Shown here: piece after piece, positions 61,955-64,000 of the stretch
Numbering within the stretch: position 1 is the stretch's first letter
Layout: every line of letters begins with the position of its first letter
NCBI RefSeq assembly: GCF_046237015.1
Contig: NZ_JBJYIN010000003.1
Location: 62,001 to 126,000, forward strand
Reading direction: 5' to 3'
DNA length: 64,000 nucleotides
Origin: JBJYIN01 sp046237015
Lineage (GTDB): Bacteria > Pseudomonadota > Gammaproteobacteria > Enterobacterales > Enterobacteriaceae
Made by a program: the position numbers and the translations under genes
Notes under the pieces: model-generated
Database searches by the model: none
Told to the model about the DNA's origin: nothing
The model's input: the letters and a program-made list of their open reading frames with translations, nothing else

Positions 61955-62674
61955 ATTTTACTCAGCCATCTTTTTGATAGAGAAACACTTAAAAAATATA
62001 TCAATTTTTCAATGAATTAAAAGTGACACTCATCATCTTTTATACTCCAACCGATTAGAATTAAAGGATAAAATACAAAGTATAATTGAACAGCCTTTGT
62101 GTTGTTTCTGAAAGAGCGAAGCTCATGGCTGGGCCGAACAACGAACGTCACGCACAAGCAACCTAAAGTAGGTGGGATATCAATAATTGTATACGTCTTT
62201 TACAGTCACATTTAATAGAGAGATAACCGTCTCTAAAAATACGAGAGATTACCTGATAGCGTTGATCGTTGTGGGTCATGTTACCATTCAGCAATATTAT
62301 TTAAGCTTTTCGCTAAGTCTCCACCATCAGATAACTATCTTATGCTATCTATTCAACAGTATTAAAATCATTGGCCTTTCATAACCATCCTAAATCTAAT
62401 TAGAAAGATTGTATAATCAATAGCGAAACCGTATTATTAAATACGACAAATGATTATTCCCCAGTCTGATATTTCATCCTCTATTTTTTCATCAATCATT
62501 CACATGCTCTTTGGGATTAAACTTTACTTTAAAATATGTGGTGGTTATCGCTACTATGCGCTAGAGTTAATTAACTATCTTAGTTGGCCGTTTACTTTAT
62601 GGTTGTCCTTTACTGACATTTTCCCTATGGCATTAAAGTTTAATTAGAAAAAGAGTCATTCTGGAGGATGGTCG
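61955..62674. other. AT-rich stretch upstream of the YmgB/AriR-like gene
   Basis: About 720 bases with no convincing gene. Two 65-codon plus-strand frames are present: one at 62187 begins with TTG and has no ribosome site; one at 62450 begins with ATG and encodes a hydrophobic aromatic-rich peptide (including YALELINYLSWPFTLWLSF) but also lacks a ribosome site. No promoter, operator or repeat was recognised. Confidence 0.35.
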
Positions 62675-62926
62675 ATGCACGAAAACACACGGCAAACAGA
62701 TAAAGAAACAGCAGACTATTTTGAAACAGCAAAAAATATGAATGACATTACTATTCTTGGTCATATTGTCGATGAAATAATCCAATGTGGCGATGCTGTC
62801 ACCAATAAAGCGATTATTTCAAAATTACTGCATCGAATTGATATCGAAACAGACGCCTTTACATTGGACAGATACCGCTCTTTATTGGAGCAGATCGTCC
62901 ATAAGACACAAGATGATGTTATTTAG
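62675..62926 (+). CDS. YmgB/AriR-family biofilm and acid-resistance-type regulator
   Basis: An 83-residue helical protein resembling AriR/YmgB and YcgZ of E. coli: ETADYFETAKN, LGHIVDEIIQCGDAVTNKAI and a C-terminal helix YRSLLEQIVHKTQDDVI align with the AriR pattern (SGDNVNNKNI; KTLEIVLRYTADDM). In E. coli these connectors act downstream of the BluR/BluF blue-light pathway on Rcs and biofilm genes. CTGGAGG is eight bases before the ATG. Here it stands alone rather than in a ycgZ-ymgA-ariR cluster. Confidence 0.75.
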   Translation: MHENTRQTDKETADYFETAKNMNDITILGHIVDEIIQCGDAVTNKAIISKLLHRIDIETDAFTLDRYRSLLEQIVHKTQDDVI

Positions 62927-62933
62927 TCGCTTC

Positions 62934-62960
62934 TATACCCGTCATACGTCAAGTTGACAG
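62934..62960. repeat. left-end partial copy of the 61411 repeat
   Basis: TATACCCGTCATACGTCAAG (62934 on) matches the left end of the 61411-61527 element with one difference, and a looser likeness (TTGGCTCAT, CCGCTGCAAG) continues to about 63040. The right end is not found. Confidence 0.55.
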
Positions 62961-63150
62961 ATGTTAGCCTCGTTCGTTACTTGGCTCATCCATAAACATC
63001 GCCACGTTGGGCCGCTGCAAGCCGTATTCAAATCACTTATCAGCTTTCATGCAAGGCGAGCCAAAAACATTCGAGCCTTCTCTAAAAAAGCGGGGCGTTA
63101 ACTGCCACCATGACTGGCACTCAAACCCACGCTCCAAGATATCACCACCG

Positions 63151-64000
63151 TTACACTCGCGCCAATTTCTGCCAACAACGCTGCACTGTCGGTCGATTAT
63201 CTTCACGATGACACCATACTGTGATTGGAATTTCACAAGTTAACGACCTGTCATCAGGGCAATATTGTACCAGTTCACCATCGGCGAGTGGTTCCGCCAC
63301 CATGGACTCAGGCAACCATGCTAACCCCAAATGTCGTAGCACCATTTCCTGTATGCTTTCGCTAAGCCCACTTTCAAACACTTTCGCCAACCGAGGCTTA
63401 AGTTTCTCTTCTGCCGGAGCAACGATACGGTGCACAAAAGTATAATCACTATAACTCAGCCAAGGGATGACAGCATTGTCTTGCATAACCTGATCAATCA
63501 AACGAGAGGAAATAACGGGAATAAAACGCTCATAACGCCAGATCGTACGCTGTAATTGCGCGGCCACATCCGAAGCTGGCCGGGCCAGCATTGAATCATA
63601 GGTAATTAAAAAATCAATCTGGCGATTAAGCAACGCATCAAAATGATTATCGACACCCTGTACCGACGAATTAACCGTAAAACACAGTTGTGGTTCATCT
63701 AACCGGAGATAACCGATCATATCCGGCAAAACATTGATGGAGAGCGAATGTAAACTTACCATCACAATCGTGTTATCAGAGGCTGGAGACAACTCCATTA
63801 ATTCCCGCTGAGCTTCCGCAAGCGTTGCTAATATACGTCTGGCGTAAGGTTCAAATAATTGTCCGTGACGAGTCAACGTCACTGGCGTCGTTGTACGATC
63901 AAAAAGGGGAACGCCTAGCGTCTCCTCCAACGTTTTAATCCGTCGACTGAGCGCAGGCTGAGTAATATGTCTCTCATGCGCGGCAAGGGAAAACGTTCCA
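63151..64000 (-). CDS. LysR-family transcriptional regulator, HypT-like, N-terminus outside window
   Basis: The frame is open through the right edge; reading back from it gives GTFSLAAHERHITQPALSRR, the recognition part of a LysR winged helix, so the first residues lie beyond 64000. About 283 residues are present, with a C-terminal type-2 periplasmic-binding-like effector domain (from about SHLHSLSINVLPDMI-like VSLHSLSINVLPDM to the end). ESGLSESIQEMVLRHLGLAW with LPES recalls HypT/YjiE, a hypochlorite-responsive regulator, but target and ligand are unproven. It faces the YmgB/AriR-like gene. Confidence 0.88.
   Translation of the reverse strand, partial: GTFSLAAHERHITQPALSRRIKTLEETLGVPLFDRTTTPVTLTRHGQLFEPYARRILATLAEAQRELMELSPASDNTIVMVSLHSLSINVLPDMIGYLRLDEPQLCFTVNSSVQGVDNHFDALLNRQIDFLITYDSMLARPASDVAAQLQRTIWRYERFIPVISSRLIDQVMQDNAVIPWLSYSDYTFVHRIVAPAEEKLKPRLAKVFESGLSESIQEMVLRHLGLAWLPESMVAEPLADGELVQYCPDDRSLTCEIPITVWCHREDNRPTVQRCWQKLARV

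Noticed and set aside
62187..62384. 65-codon plus-strand frame upstream of the AriR-like gene
   Set aside because: TTG start, no ribosome site, no resemblance to ycgZ or ymgA, which would be expected near ariR.
62450..62647. 65-codon hydrophobic plus-strand frame just before the AriR-like gene
   Set aside because: It has an ATG but no ribosome site and no recognised family; kept only as a remark in the gap entry.

Overview
The window reads as a chromosomal segment of an enterobacterium close to the soft-rot genera, most likely Pectobacterium or a near relative in the Pectobacteriaceae. This is inferred from protein similarity and gene order recalled from the Escherichia coli 24-27 min region (lolCDE-nagK-cobB, mfd, ycfJ, ndh, ycfP-nagZ-thiK-lpoB-ycfL-hinT, ptsG, ycfH-holB-tmk-mltG-pabC-fabF-acpP-fabGDH-plsX-rpmF-yceD, maf, rluC, rne, pyrC, dinI, bssS, yceI, trhO, lpxL, opgGH), with local insertions and losses. 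No rRNA, tRNA, prophage, transposase or CRISPR array was seen.

Layout. 1-4.4 kb: the start of a YdiV-like EAL protein, lplA, then the minus-strand vitamin B12 import operon btuC-btuE-btuD with nlpC. 4.4-7.0 kb: an accessory block with a methyltransferase, a cupin, a divergent Crp/Fnr regulator and a small unrecognised gene. Two matching palindromes and a Fur-like box sit here. 7.0-17 kb: cobB, nagK, lolEDC, mfd and yegD. 17-25.5 kb: envelope and respiratory genes (ycfJ, ndh, ycfP, nagZ, thiK, lpoB, ycfL, hinT) and ptsG. A fold-back MITE lies inside the lpoB-thiK-nagZ cluster. 25.7-36.5 kb: a long minus-strand run joining DNA replication (holB, tmk), murein (mltG), folate (pabC) and the fatty-acid/phospholipid genes, with rpmF and yceD. 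36.6-46.8 kb: maf, rluC, rne with its conserved leader, pyrC, the LexA-controlled dinI, a small coiled-coil gene, bssS, a 5'-truncated yceI and trhO. 47-53.6 kb: an OYE-family reductase, lpxL and opgGH. 53.8-64 kb: a looser accessory region. It holds a DUF2946/PepSY pair with His/Met-rich segments, a chemoreceptor, a ribbon-helix-helix protein, an orphan GhoT/OrtT-like toxin, ybiI, uspF, a secreted protein, a Nudix hydrolase, a YmgB/AriR-like protein and the C-terminal part of a LysR regulator. Copies of a second intergenic repeat family are scattered between them.

How the genes work together. Most of the window is housekeeping: lipoprotein sorting (LolCDE), peptidoglycan synthesis control and recycling (LpoB, NagZ, NagK, MltG), fatty-acid initiation and elongation, RNA decay and glucose uptake. 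Known control elements are visible: a perfect FNR box at ndh, Mlc and CRP sites plus the SgrS-pairing Shine-Dalgarno region at ptsG, a LexA box at dinI, and the rne autoregulatory leader.

The most interesting candidate for something undescribed is the 4.6-7.0 kb block. A Crp/Fnr protein with an FNR-type recognition helix but no N-terminal cysteine cluster is flanked by two near-identical TTGAC-N4-GTCAA-type sites. Each could sit at about -41.5 of a promoter, one driving cupin-methyltransferase and one driving a Fur-box-containing small gene. This is a prediction from sequence only.
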